A DNA stretch of 10,005 nucleotides from NCBI GenBank assembly GCA_944372565.1, contig CALVZR010000229.1, positions 1-10,005 on the forward strand. Direction: 5' to 3'. Position numbers and translations under genes: made by a program. How positions within the stretch are numbered: the stretch's first letter is position 1; each line of letters opens with the position of its first letter. The stretch is from an uncultured Clostridia bacterium (GTDB lineage: Bacteria > Bacillota > Clostridia > Christensenellales > Borkfalkiaceae). The notes under the pieces are model-generated. The model was not told the origin of the DNA. It saw only the letters and a program-made list of their open reading frames with translations, and did not search any database. Of this stretch, positions 1-6,639 are shown piece after piece.

Positions 1-1214
1 TAAAGTTCCTGCCGCGCGACCGAATTGAAATCGTCGAAGAGCGGCACCCAGTATTTCACGCCCTCGCCGTCGTTATACAGTTCGTCGGTGTAGCGGTTTG
101 TCACGATGTGCGGAAAATTGCGCACCGAATCGATGATCTCCGCGCCCAACGCGCCCGAATAAGAGGAATCTCTTTCCATTTCGGAAGCGAGTTCTTCCTT
201 TGCGATTTCCACCTGATGCGCGATGCGCACCGCGCGGTCCACCGTGCCCCCCATCGTCGGCTCGTCGATGAGCGAACCGAGATAAAGATACGCCTTGTCG
301 AGATAATTCTTTTCATCCTGCAAGGAGATCTCCGCCAGGGCGGTCAGGGTTGCCTTGAACTTATCGTAATCCATATCCTGATCGTTCGCCGCAGAGTTGT
401 ACACGATCGTGTACGGCACGGAATAGGAGGGCGTTTTGTCGTAATATTCCCGCACCGCTTCGAGATAATAATCGGTGTTTTCCACGAGCGTGGGGAGATT
501 GATCCCCGCAAGGCGGTATTCGAGCAGCATATCGTACGCCGCCTTGTAATGCTCGAGAGAATCGTCCCCCGATGCGTTCATAAATGCACGGTTGATGGCA
601 AACGCGCTCTTTGCGGTGATGTCGTCCGTAAGGGTATAATCGTAAACGGTAACGCTTGCCTTCACTTCGAAGTCCTGACCGTCGCAATGCACCGTGAACG
701 TTCCGTTATATGTACCCGCGGCCTGATCTTTCGGACAGTAACAGGTGATCCATAAACCCTGGTTCTCTCCCGCGGCGATGGTGTTCTCCCCGTATTTTTC
801 GGCGGTCTCCATGGGAAGAAGCGCATCCGGATACCAGCCGAACCCCGTGGAAAAGCCGTCCGACTGATTGGTTACGTTGAGATATTTCTGATTGTAAACG
901 TAAAAATTCTCTTTGGAAAGCGTTTTCCCTTCGGCGCTCGTGAGATCGGAAAGCGTTACGGAATAGGAAGATACTTCCTTTTCGGGCGTGAGAATGACCT
1001 GAGCGCTTTCGTACTCGTTTCTCGTCATCGCTATACGGAAAGACAAATCGCTTTCCCTGCCGTAATCTTTGTCCCTGTTGATGCGCACCGTACTGTCCGC
1101 AGTCCAGACGGAGATATTGTTGTTTCCGCCCTTTTCTTCGTTGCAGGCGCCTGCGGAAAAAGCCATGCCTGCCGCAAGCACTACGGCAACGGCCCTGCCG
1201 ATAAATTTTCTCAT
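1..1214 (-). CDS. GH123/DUF4091-type glycoside hydrolase lipoprotein, 3' end beyond window
   Basis: This is an open frame from an ATG at 1214 to the left edge, giving the first 404 residues with no stop. The start is preceded by a GAGGAG ribosome binding site. The N-terminus is a lipoprotein signal (Arg2-Lys3, hydrophobic stretch, FSAGAC with Cys24 as the lipidation site), so the enzyme is probably anchored on the outer face of the membrane. A beta-sandwich region (about 35-195) carries the DUF4091-like signatures TRNEYESAQ (64-72), GWYPDALLP (126-134) and LWITCYCPKDQAAGTYNG (154-171). A TIM-barrel-like region follows, with GSLIDEP (313-319). Its Asp317-Glu318 pair matches the Asp-Glu pair that GH123 beta-N-acetylgalactosaminidases use for substrate-assisted catalysis. 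Family membership is well supported. Activity on GalNAc or another sugar is inference. It lies 18 bp after the sugar-binding protein gene and is the last visible gene of the transporter operon, which suggests that it releases the sugar the importer takes up. Confidence 0.82.
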   Translation of the reverse strand, partial: MRKFIGRAVAVVLAAGMAFSAGACNEEKGGNNNISVWTADSTVRINRDKDYGRESDLSFRIAMTRNEYESAQVILTPEKEVSSYSVTLSDLTSAEGKTLSKENFYVYNQKYLNVTNQSDGFSTGFGWYPDALLPMETAEKYGENTIAAGENQGLWITCYCPKDQAAGTYNGTFTVHCDGQDFEVKASVTVYDYTLTDDITAKSAFAINRAFMNASGDDSLEHYKAAYDMLLEYRLAGINLPTLVENTDYYLEAVREYYDKTPSYSVPYTIVYNSAANDQDMDYDKFKATLTALAEISLQDEKNYLDKAYLYLGSLIDEPTMGGTVDRAVRIAHQVEIAKEELASEMERDSSYSGALGAEIIDSVRNFPHIVTNRYTDELYNDGEGVKYWVPLFDDFNSVARQEL

Positions 1215-1232
1215 CTTTTTCTCCTCTTCTCT

Positions 1233-2855
1233 TTATTGATACATTCCGGAATTTCTGAGCATCAGGTTGAATTTTTCCACCGTCCACTCGTTTTCGTATT
1301 CGTTCCTGTAAAGTTCGTACGGCGTTTTATAATGCTTGGAGTCTTTCGTGGCGAAATATTCTTCCTCATACTGTCCCTCTCCCACCCAGAGCGAAAGCCC
1401 GCCGAGCGGGGTGAGCGGCGTTGTGCCGTAGGTGGTGATAAGGTTTTCGAAATCGGGATTGGCGATGGTGGTTTCGTAACGCGATTTTGCAAACGCGGAC
1501 ATCGAATTCCAACGCTCCGCGTCGTTTTCCAGATCGTATTTGATGGGAAGCTGGTTGCCCATGGTCGCATCGAAATAGATCCGGTATCCTTCGTCGCTCA
1601 GCATGAATTTCAGAAATTCCTTGGCGAGGTCTTTCGCCGTTGCGTAAACGGGAATGCCTACGGTATGGTTCCCGCCGATGGTATAGCCCACGTTGCGGGC
1701 ATTTCTCACGAGTTCGATATCTTCATCGAGAACGGTAAATCCGTTCACCTCGGTCGGCTTTTCCGTTACATCCCCGTCCACATAGGAGATGATCGCGGCG
1801 AGCGCCCCGTCGTATTTCGCCTTTTTATCCGCGGAAAGCCCGTCGTAATCCTCCGACCCTTCTTCGTAGAAAGAGAATTTTTCGCAAAGGGAACTGATGA
1901 CGGGAGGCTTCATCATGCGGAATTCGAATTTGTTTTCATCCTCGTCTGCCACGTTGCGCATTTCGTTTTCCAGCCAGTCGCCGTTGACCATCATCAGCCC
2001 GTTGCCGGAAATAAACTGCGCCTGCGACTGCGCGAAGTTCATCAGGTTCACGTTGTCGTGATTATTCCCCAGATCGTGTTTGATGAGGGAATGGAGCACT
2101 TCCAGACATTCCAGCCTGCCTTCCTGCAGGAAGATATCCCGCGAGGGGGCGCCGTTATCGAGCCCGAGGAAGAAGTTTTTCACGTTTTCCGCGCCCTCGT
2201 ACTGCATATACCAGATCCTCGTCATGTATTCCCAATAGTTGGTGGAAACGGAGAACACGAAGGGGATCTCCCCCGCCGCCTTGATATCTGCGCAAAGCGC
2301 CACCAATTCGTCGGTCGTTTTGGGCACTGCGATATCGGGATTGTTTTTCGCAAGTTCGGTGAACTTACTGTGGTTATATACGAGCCCCGTGGCGCCTACC
2401 GCCCACGAAAAAGAATAATAATGCCCGTTGATCTGTTGCGGCGTGGCGTCGTTGATGAATTTATCTTTCAGTTGCACGCCGTTTTCTTCATATTCCATTA
2501 CCTCGTCGATGTCTTCCAAAATAATGTCAAAATCGGGATGTACGTTCGCCCCCGCGATGGCATAGGAATCCATATCGCCGCCGACGATAAACAGGTCCAC
2601 CGTATTGGTCGTACCCGATTTTAAAAGGTCGCCGGTTTGGTCGAGGTCGTCCCCCCAATATTCCACGTTCACGCCTTCGTTCTTCTGTTCGAAAGCTGCG
2701 GCGAGGTCTTTGATGAACTGATCCCCGTATCCCGCGTTGAGATAATAAATTTCCAGCGTGTTTTCATCGTTGGAAACCTTCGGTCTGCAACCGGAAAGCG
2801 CACCCCCCGATACCGCGATGGCTGCGGCAAGAACGATTGTAATAAACTTTTTCAT
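1233..2855 (-). CDS. Carbohydrate ABC transporter substrate-binding lipoprotein
   Basis: This 540-residue protein has a clear lipoprotein signal peptide: MKKF, a hydrophobic core and LSGC, with Cys23 as the lipidated residue. The mature part looks like the family 1 extracellular solute-binding proteins of sugar importers. It starts with a beta-strand and helix (LEIYYLNAGYGDQFIKDLAAAFEQ). It has the hinge-region segment LMMVNGDWLENEM and a C-terminal segment with GIPVYATAKDLAKEFLKFMLSDEGYRIYF, typical of the family. It is longer than the usual 400-450 residues; the extra length is in the central region around residues 300-400. An AAAGGAG ribosome binding site sits 6 nt before the ATG. The gene is 27 bp downstream of the MalG-type permease gene and 18 bp upstream of the GH123-like gene. 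It should capture a sugar or oligosaccharide for the two permeases; the ligand cannot be read from the sequence. Confidence 0.9.
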   Translation of the reverse strand: MKKFITIVLAAAIAVSGGALSGCRPKVSNDENTLEIYYLNAGYGDQFIKDLAAAFEQKNEGVNVEYWGDDLDQTGDLLKSGTTNTVDLFIVGGDMDSYAIAGANVHPDFDIILEDIDEVMEYEENGVQLKDKFINDATPQQINGHYYSFSWAVGATGLVYNHSKFTELAKNNPDIAVPKTTDELVALCADIKAAGEIPFVFSVSTNYWEYMTRIWYMQYEGAENVKNFFLGLDNGAPSRDIFLQEGRLECLEVLHSLIKHDLGNNHDNVNLMNFAQSQAQFISGNGLMMVNGDWLENEMRNVADEDENKFEFRMMKPPVISSLCEKFSFYEEGSEDYDGLSADKKAKYDGALAAIISYVDGDVTEKPTEVNGFTVLDEDIELVRNARNVGYTIGGNHTVGIPVYATAKDLAKEFLKFMLSDEGYRIYFDATMGNQLPIKYDLENDAERWNSMSAFAKSRYETTIANPDFENLITTYGTTPLTPLGGLSLWVGEGQYEEEYFATKDSKHYKTPYELYRNEYENEWTVEKFNLMLRNSGMYQ

Positions 2856-2882
2856 AATCTGCTCCTTTATTTTTTTCGCTTA

Positions 2883-3740
2883 TTATCCTTTCAGCCCGCC
2901 CATGCTGAGGCTGGTCATGAAAGTCTTTCTCATGGAAATGAAGATGATGAGGATGGGGATCGCCGAAATGACGATGCCCGCAAAATACACGGGATAATTC
3001 ATGCCGCGTATCATTTTGCTTTCGTAAAGATACAGACCCGAAGCGATCGTGGGAAAACTCGGCATATAGATGAGAGGCGTCATGTAATCGTTCCATCCGC
3101 CGATGAAATCCTGAATGGCGAACACCGCGAGAGGCGCGAGCGCCTGCGGGAACATCACATGCCAGAACACCTGAAAATGCGAAGCCCCGTCTATGTACGC
3201 CGCCTCGGCGTACGTCCACGAAATACTCTTGAAAAAGGAGTATAAAACGAGGAATTTATAGCCGCCCACCGAAAATGAGGAAACGAGCACGTTGAACACG
3301 TTGTCGAAAATGCCGAGCTGTTTTTTGATCTGCAGACTGGACGCCATCGACCCGTATATGGGGAGCATCATCATAAACAGGATGACGGCGTAAAACGCCC
3401 TTCTCCCCGGAAACTGCAATTTCGCGATGGTATAGGTGGTGATGGCGGTAACGAACGTCCCCAGCACGATGCTGATGCCGTTCATCCATACGCTGTTCCA
3501 CACCATTCCCAAAAAATTGGTCCCCTCCACCACCAGGGAATCGAGCGCCTCGGGATAGTTGGAAAAAAGCCATTTTTTCGGCAGGTCGAGAGAATTTCCC
3601 GTTTCGTATTCCAAAGAACCTTTCAGGGAAGAGAGGAACATCCATATCATCGGATACAACAGCGTGAGCGCATACAGGACGAACAGTCCGAAAATAACGC
3701 CCATTGCGATTCTTTGCGATCTGGTTTTTCTTACAGACAT
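2883..3740 (-). CDS. Sugar ABC transporter permease, MalG/LacG family
   Basis: This 285-residue inner-membrane permease has about six hydrophobic segments (near 11-35, 80-103, 115-136, 150-172, 200-218 and 250-270). The EAA loop that docks the ATPase is seen at 179-198, starting EAAYIDGA and ending HVMFP. The C-terminus GGLKG is typical of the MalG-type half of CUT1 sugar importers. The ATG at 3740 has a GAGGTG ribosome binding site that overlaps the stop codon of the preceding permease gene, so the two are probably translationally coupled. It should form a heterodimer with the permease encoded at 3750-4736 and receive sugar from the lipoprotein encoded at 1233-2855. No ATPase gene is present in the visible part of the operon. 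Confidence 0.93.
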   Translation of the reverse strand: MSVRKTRSQRIAMGVIFGLFVLYALTLLYPMIWMFLSSLKGSLEYETGNSLDLPKKWLFSNYPEALDSLVVEGTNFLGMVWNSVWMNGISIVLGTFVTAITTYTIAKLQFPGRRAFYAVILFMMMLPIYGSMASSLQIKKQLGIFDNVFNVLVSSFSVGGYKFLVLYSFFKSISWTYAEAAYIDGASHFQVFWHVMFPQALAPLAVFAIQDFIGGWNDYMTPLIYMPSFPTIASGLYLYESKMIRGMNYPVYFAGIVISAIPILIIFISMRKTFMTSLSMGGLKG

Positions 3741-3749
3741 CTCTTCACC

Positions 3750-4736
3750 TCAGAACTCGATCGTTTCCACTTTGTTGGAAAGCCACCTGCATATCACGAC
3801 GAGAGGCAGCGTTGCGACGGTCATTAAAATGCCCATCGCGGCGGGAACGTTGTATTGGCCGTTCACAACGACCTGATCGTACAGCCAGTAACTGAGCGTG
3901 GACGTGTTGTACCGCCCTTCCGTGAGCAGCAGCACGTTGCCGCTGGCGCTGAAAAAGCCGATAACCGTAAACAGCAGATTTGTCGAAATCGCCGGCCAGA
4001 TGAGCGGCACGGTGATGTTTACGACCTCCCTTGCAAAGCCCACGCCGTCCAGTTCCGCGGCCTCCATCACGTCCTGCGGGATGCGCGCCAGCGTGCCGAG
4101 ATAGACCAGCATGCTCGACGGGATGCCCAGCCACAGCGAAGAGGCGAGAACCGCCCAGATCGCCGAATCGGTGTTTGCCAGAAGTTCCGGAGCCTCCTGG
4201 ATGACGTTCAGATGGAGCAGGATCGTAAAGAGCGGGCCGTTGGGGTGGATAAAATTCTTATAAGCCGTCATCCACACCACGCCGCCGATGATACTCGGCA
4301 GATAGAAAATCACTTCGAAAAATTTATACCCCCAAACCTGCTTGTAAAGGGCGTAGCTCACCACGATGTTGATCGGCATGAGCAGAAGCGTTAAAATAAA
4401 AAAGAGCGACGTGTTTCTCAGCGCGATCAGAATTTCCCCGTCGCTCGTAACGATCTCCTGAATGACGATCTGAAAATTTTCAAGCGTCAGGTTGTTGTTG
4501 ATATCCTTGAACGCGAGCAGGACGGAATTGAAATTCAGATAGACGTAAAAAATGAGAAAATACACGATGGGGAGCGCCCACACCGCATAAGAAAACAGGG
4601 TCATTCCCCTTTTCATGGAAACGCTTGCGTTTTTGCGCGTTTTCGGAAATATTTTCCGTTTACATTCGTAAAACGATTGCTTTAAATTCCCCCAAAACCC
4701 CAGATCCATCGATTCACAGCCCGCTTTCTTCTTCAT
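3750..4736 (-). CDS. Sugar ABC transporter permease, MalF/UgpA family
   Basis: This is a 328-residue integral membrane protein. A positively charged cytoplasmic N-terminus (1-45) precedes about six hydrophobic segments (about 47-70, 105-128, 139-157, 192-212, 247-266 and 298-315). The EAA loop is at 225-244 (EAAELDGVG ... NITVP), the contact point for the ATPase. I chose the ATG at 4736 because the sequence GAGGAG lies 5 nt before it. A GTG at 4742 in the same frame would overlap that ribosome binding site. The start overlaps the end of the araC-family gene by 23 bp, and the stop is 9 bp from the next permease start, so the genes are likely co-transcribed and coupled. It is the first permease of a CUT1-type sugar importer. 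The N-terminal extension before the first membrane segment is a little long but not unusual for the family. Confidence 0.92.
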   Translation of the reverse strand: MKKKAGCESMDLGFWGNLKQSFYECKRKIFPKTRKNASVSMKRGMTLFSYAVWALPIVYFLIFYVYLNFNSVLLAFKDINNNLTLENFQIVIQEIVTSDGEILIALRNTSLFFILTLLLMPINIVVSYALYKQVWGYKFFEVIFYLPSIIGGVVWMTAYKNFIHPNGPLFTILLHLNVIQEAPELLANTDSAIWAVLASSLWLGIPSSMLVYLGTLARIPQDVMEAAELDGVGFAREVVNITVPLIWPAISTNLLFTVIGFFSASGNVLLLTEGRYNTSTLSYWLYDQVVVNGQYNVPAAMGILMTVATLPLVVICRWLSNKVETIEF

Positions 4737-5577
4737 TTTCACTCCTCAGTTTCATGGTTTCCAAACGGTATTCCTTTGCGGAAACGCCGTATTTTTTTCT
4801 GTATGCCTTGGAAAAAGTCGCATAATTGTCGAACCCGAGATTCTGCGCGATCACCTTGATGGGAAGCTGCGTTTCGCCGAGATATTCCTTTGCGAGCTCC
4901 AGCTTATACGACGAAATATATTCGCTCGGCGAAACGCCGTATTTCTTTTTGAAAATTCTGAAAAGCCACGTCCTGTCTATGGAAAGCGCCGTGCTCAGCG
5001 TGGACACGGTGATGTTTTCCGAAACGTTTTTCTTGATATATTCCACCGCGTCGTAAAGTTCCACGCTGTCGTTTGCTTTCAGTCCGCTCTCCTTTTTCAC
5101 ATGGGAGAACAGGATTTCCAGTAATGCGAAAAACCTGCTTTTCAGATAAAACGGGCTTGCCCCTTCTTCGGAAGGCTGGCAAAGTTCTCTGACGATGGCA
5201 ACGACCGATTCGATGTTTTTCACGCCGAGAACGAGTTTTCCGTGCCCGAACCCCAATTCCGCAGCCAGCCGGTCCGCATCTTCGCCGTTGAAACCTATCC
5301 AATAATACTCCCACGGCGTAAGTTTATTGTGGTAATAAAACACGTGTTCGCCGGGACGCAGAAGAAACATCTGCCCTTTTTCCACGTTCATCGTGCGGCC
5401 GCCCGCAATATACGTCCCTTTCCCCGCAACGACAAAATGCAGGACGTAGTCTTTTTTCACGCAGGGAGCGACTCCCGTTTCCTCAGAGGATATCTGCCAT
5501 CCGAATTGCGTGAAATCCACTTTATAGTATTCGCTTTCTTCCAGCGACCGATAGATAAATTCTTTGGATCTGATCAT
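4714..5577 (-). CDS. AraC-family transcriptional regulator
   Basis: The protein has 287 residues. The N-terminal half (about 20-100) looks like an AraC cupin ligand-binding domain, with HFVVAGKGTYIAGG and KGQMFLLRPGEHVFYY. The C-terminal half carries two helix-turn-helix units: residues about 191-212 (VSTLSTALSIDRTWLFRIFK) and about 239-262, which contain IAQNLGFDNYATFSKAYRKK, followed by KYGVSAKEYR. That is the classic AraC/XylS DNA-binding module. I took the ATG at 5577, which is preceded by GAGGCGG; an in-frame TTG at 5631 would lie at the predicted transcription start. It is the first gene of the transporter operon, so it is probably a sugar-responsive activator of that operon. Matching direct half-sites upstream of its own promoter and of the sialidase-like operon (see the operators at 5671-5699 and 8009-8037) suggest its targets. 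Its inducer is unknown. Confidence 0.93.
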   Translation of the reverse strand: MIRSKEFIYRSLEESEYYKVDFTQFGWQISSEETGVAPCVKKDYVLHFVVAGKGTYIAGGRTMNVEKGQMFLLRPGEHVFYYHNKLTPWEYYWIGFNGEDADRLAAELGFGHGKLVLGVKNIESVVAIVRELCQPSEEGASPFYLKSRFFALLEILFSHVKKESGLKANDSVELYDAVEYIKKNVSENITVSTLSTALSIDRTWLFRIFKKKYGVSPSEYISSYKLELAKEYLGETQLPIKVIAQNLGFDNYATFSKAYRKKYGVSAKEYRLETMKLRSENEEESGL

Positions 5578-5635
5578 TCCGCCTCGCTCACGGCAACGCC
5601 GATTCTCTCCTCCGCGCCCCGTCCTTGACAAATTT

Positions 5636-5664
5636 ATTTTAAGGCTTTTCCGTATAGAAGTAAA
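5636..5664 (-). promoter_or_regulatory. Predicted promoter of the araC-ABC-GH123 operon
   Basis: Reading the minus strand, TTTACT (5664-5659) is the -35 and TAAAAT (5641-5636) the -10, with a 17-bp spacer. The start of transcription would be near 5629, leaving a leader of about 52 nt before the araC-family ATG. The -35 is weak (no TTGACA), as expected of an activator-dependent promoter. The same element, in the same position relative to two GCAAC half-sites, stands before the sialidase-like operon. An alternative promoter, TCGACA (5691-5686), 17 bp, TATATT (5668-5663), lies within the operator itself; it would be covered if the regulator were bound. Confidence 0.7.
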
Positions 5665-5670
5665 TATACC

Positions 5671-5699
5671 TTCGTTGCCACTTGTTGTCGAAATGTTGC
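5671..5699 (-). promoter_or_regulatory. Predicted AraC-type operator, two direct half-sites 21 bp apart
   Basis: On the minus strand GCAACATT (5699-5692) is followed by GCAACGAA (5678-5671), with starts exactly 21 bp apart. The downstream half-site ends 6 bp before the TTTACT -35. The identical pair with identical spacing occurs at 8037-8009. Direct half-sites two helical turns apart next to the -35 are the known layout of AraC at araI1-I2. That the local AraC-family protein binds here is inference. Confidence 0.68.
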
Positions 5700-5725
5700 T
5701 TTTTCGTTTTTAAACATGCAACATT
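5692..5725. repeat. Inverted repeat including a possible third, inverted half-site
   Basis: AATGTTGC (5692-5699 on the plus strand) is matched by its inverse GCAACATT (5718-5725), with 18 bp between them. The left arm is the distal half-site of the predicted AraC-type operator. The right arm is the same 8-mer in opposite orientation further upstream. It could be an auxiliary site for the regulator, for example for looping or autorepression. It has no counterpart at the sialidase-like promoter, so it may be specific to autoregulation. Confidence 0.5.
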
Positions 5726-5841
5726 CCGCCAATTTTATTTCCTCGGCTTGTCCGCCTTGAATTTTTGCTTGTTTACTTTTTTATGCGGTATGATCTTAAA
5801 AAATTCTTATAAAATCTGACTTTTTTCGTTTTATATCCGCG

Positions 5842-5887
5842 TAAAAACCGCGCGGGCGGGCGACATTTCTGCCACCCGCCCGCGCGG
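5842..5887 (-). terminator. Intrinsic terminator of the sialidase-like/pnuC-like operon
   Basis: A perfect 13-bp GC-only stem pairs 5848-5860 with 5875-5887 around a 14-nt loop. On the minus strand it is followed at once by TTTTTAC. It lies about 45 bp after the stop of the PnuC-like gene and separates that operon from the araC operon. The plus strand has no T-run after the stem, so it works as a terminator only for the minus-strand genes. The stretch from here to the operator (5726-5841) is AT-rich and I see no gene in it. Confidence 0.88.
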
Positions 5888-5931
5888 AAAAACAACTTTA
5901 CATCTTGTTGTCGTTTTGTTGTTTTGTTGCT

Positions 5932-6639
5932 TTATACTTTTCCTTCTGTTGCGGGCAACGTTTTTTCGGCGCGCTGTTTTTTATACAGCTTTATCCAGTT
6001 CACGCAAAGCACCGCAGTGCAATATGTGCTGAATACCGTTCCGATAAAATAAGTGAGCTCCGCGAACTGCCCTTCCGCAATCTGGATACACCAGATCGCC
6101 AGCGACGAGAGAATGTTCCCCACCTGAAAAACGAGGGATTCCATCAGGGCGAACATCGTCAGAAAGGTAGCCGCCGTGCCGAACACCAGACACGTTACGT
6201 CGAGCGCGGACTTGTTCGCGCCGGCGAGCTCCCTTATCGCGAAAAAAGCCGCCGCCCAGGCGGCCGCGGCAAAAACAAAGAGAACGATCTCCCATTTTAC
6301 GGGAAGCCTTTTTAATTCGGTGGCGTTGCCGTAAGCGCGTTTTTTCCATCGCGCAAAGGTAAACAGCTGTACGGGCGCGCTCACCGCAACCGCCTGTATG
6401 AGCAGTCCGTACAGCCCCTCCGTAAAATACCCTATCCCGTACAGCAGGGAATTGAGCCCGCCGATGAGAAATCCCAGACGGTTTACGCGCGAATTGAGAA
6501 AAAACACGAAAAGGGAAACGAGCGCCGGCAGCATTTTGAACCATTTCTGACCCGTCAGGATCCCCGAAACGAGGATAGCGGCAAAACAAATTGCTAAAAG
6601 TGCGTAATTTACCGCGTCGATACGTTTTTTTTCAGACAT
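5932..6639 (-). CDS. PnuC-family (NMN/vitamin-type) membrane transporter
   Basis: This 235-residue, very hydrophobic protein has about seven membrane segments (near 11-30, 35-50, 57-72, 75-95, 115-136, 147-166 and 195-216, with another hydrophobic stretch at 172-188). Two segments resemble the PnuC family: GFLIGGLNSLLYGIGYFTEG (56-75), leading into a region ending at FARWKK (95-100), and GNILSSLAIWCIQI (174-187) followed by a Tyr-rich helix. PnuC proteins move vitamin-like nucleosides such as nicotinamide riboside by facilitated diffusion; relatives take thiamine or riboflavin. The substrate here is not evident. Its ATG overlaps the stop of the sialidase-like gene by 8 bp, so the two are probably coupled and co-regulated, an unusual partnership. 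A distant membrane-protein family sharing the topology remains possible. Confidence 0.7.
   Translation of the reverse strand: MSEKKRIDAVNYALLAICFAAILVSGILTGQKWFKMLPALVSLFVFFLNSRVNRLGFLIGGLNSLLYGIGYFTEGLYGLLIQAVAVSAPVQLFTFARWKKRAYGNATELKRLPVKWEIVLFVFAAAAWAAAFFAIRELAGANKSALDVTCLVFGTAATFLTMFALMESLVFQVGNILSSLAIWCIQIAEGQFAELTYFIGTVFSTYCTAVLCVNWIKLYKKQRAEKTLPATEGKV

Noticed and set aside
108..755. A 215-codon plus-strand open frame opposite the GH123-like gene
   Set aside because: The minus-strand frame gives clear DUF4091/GH123 signatures and a lipoprotein signal; the plus-strand frame resembles no family and has an Arg/His/Ile-rich composition typical of an antisense frame.
1236..2624. A 462-codon plus-strand open frame opposite the substrate-binding protein gene
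   Set aside because: It is rich in Arg, Val, His and Phe with no recognisable motif, and lies entirely antisense to a clear lipoprotein binding-protein gene whose codon pattern creates it.
5578..5631. An 18-residue N-terminal extension of the AraC-family protein from a TTG at 5631
   Set aside because: The TTG lies at the predicted transcription start and has no ribosome binding site; the ATG at 5577 has a purine-rich GAGGCGG before it and gives a normal family length.
5848..5887. Possible bidirectional terminator or small RNA from the GC-rich hairpin
   Set aside because: Only the minus-strand side has a T-run after the stem, and no plus-strand gene ends here, so a one-way terminator explains it.
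5889..5929. Repeated CAAC/GTTG elements after the PnuC-like stop, including CTTGTTGTCG also found at 5681-5690
   Set aside because: The pattern is low-complexity, does not keep the 21-bp register or the GCAACGAA half-site, and has no promoter in position, so a regulator site is not supported.
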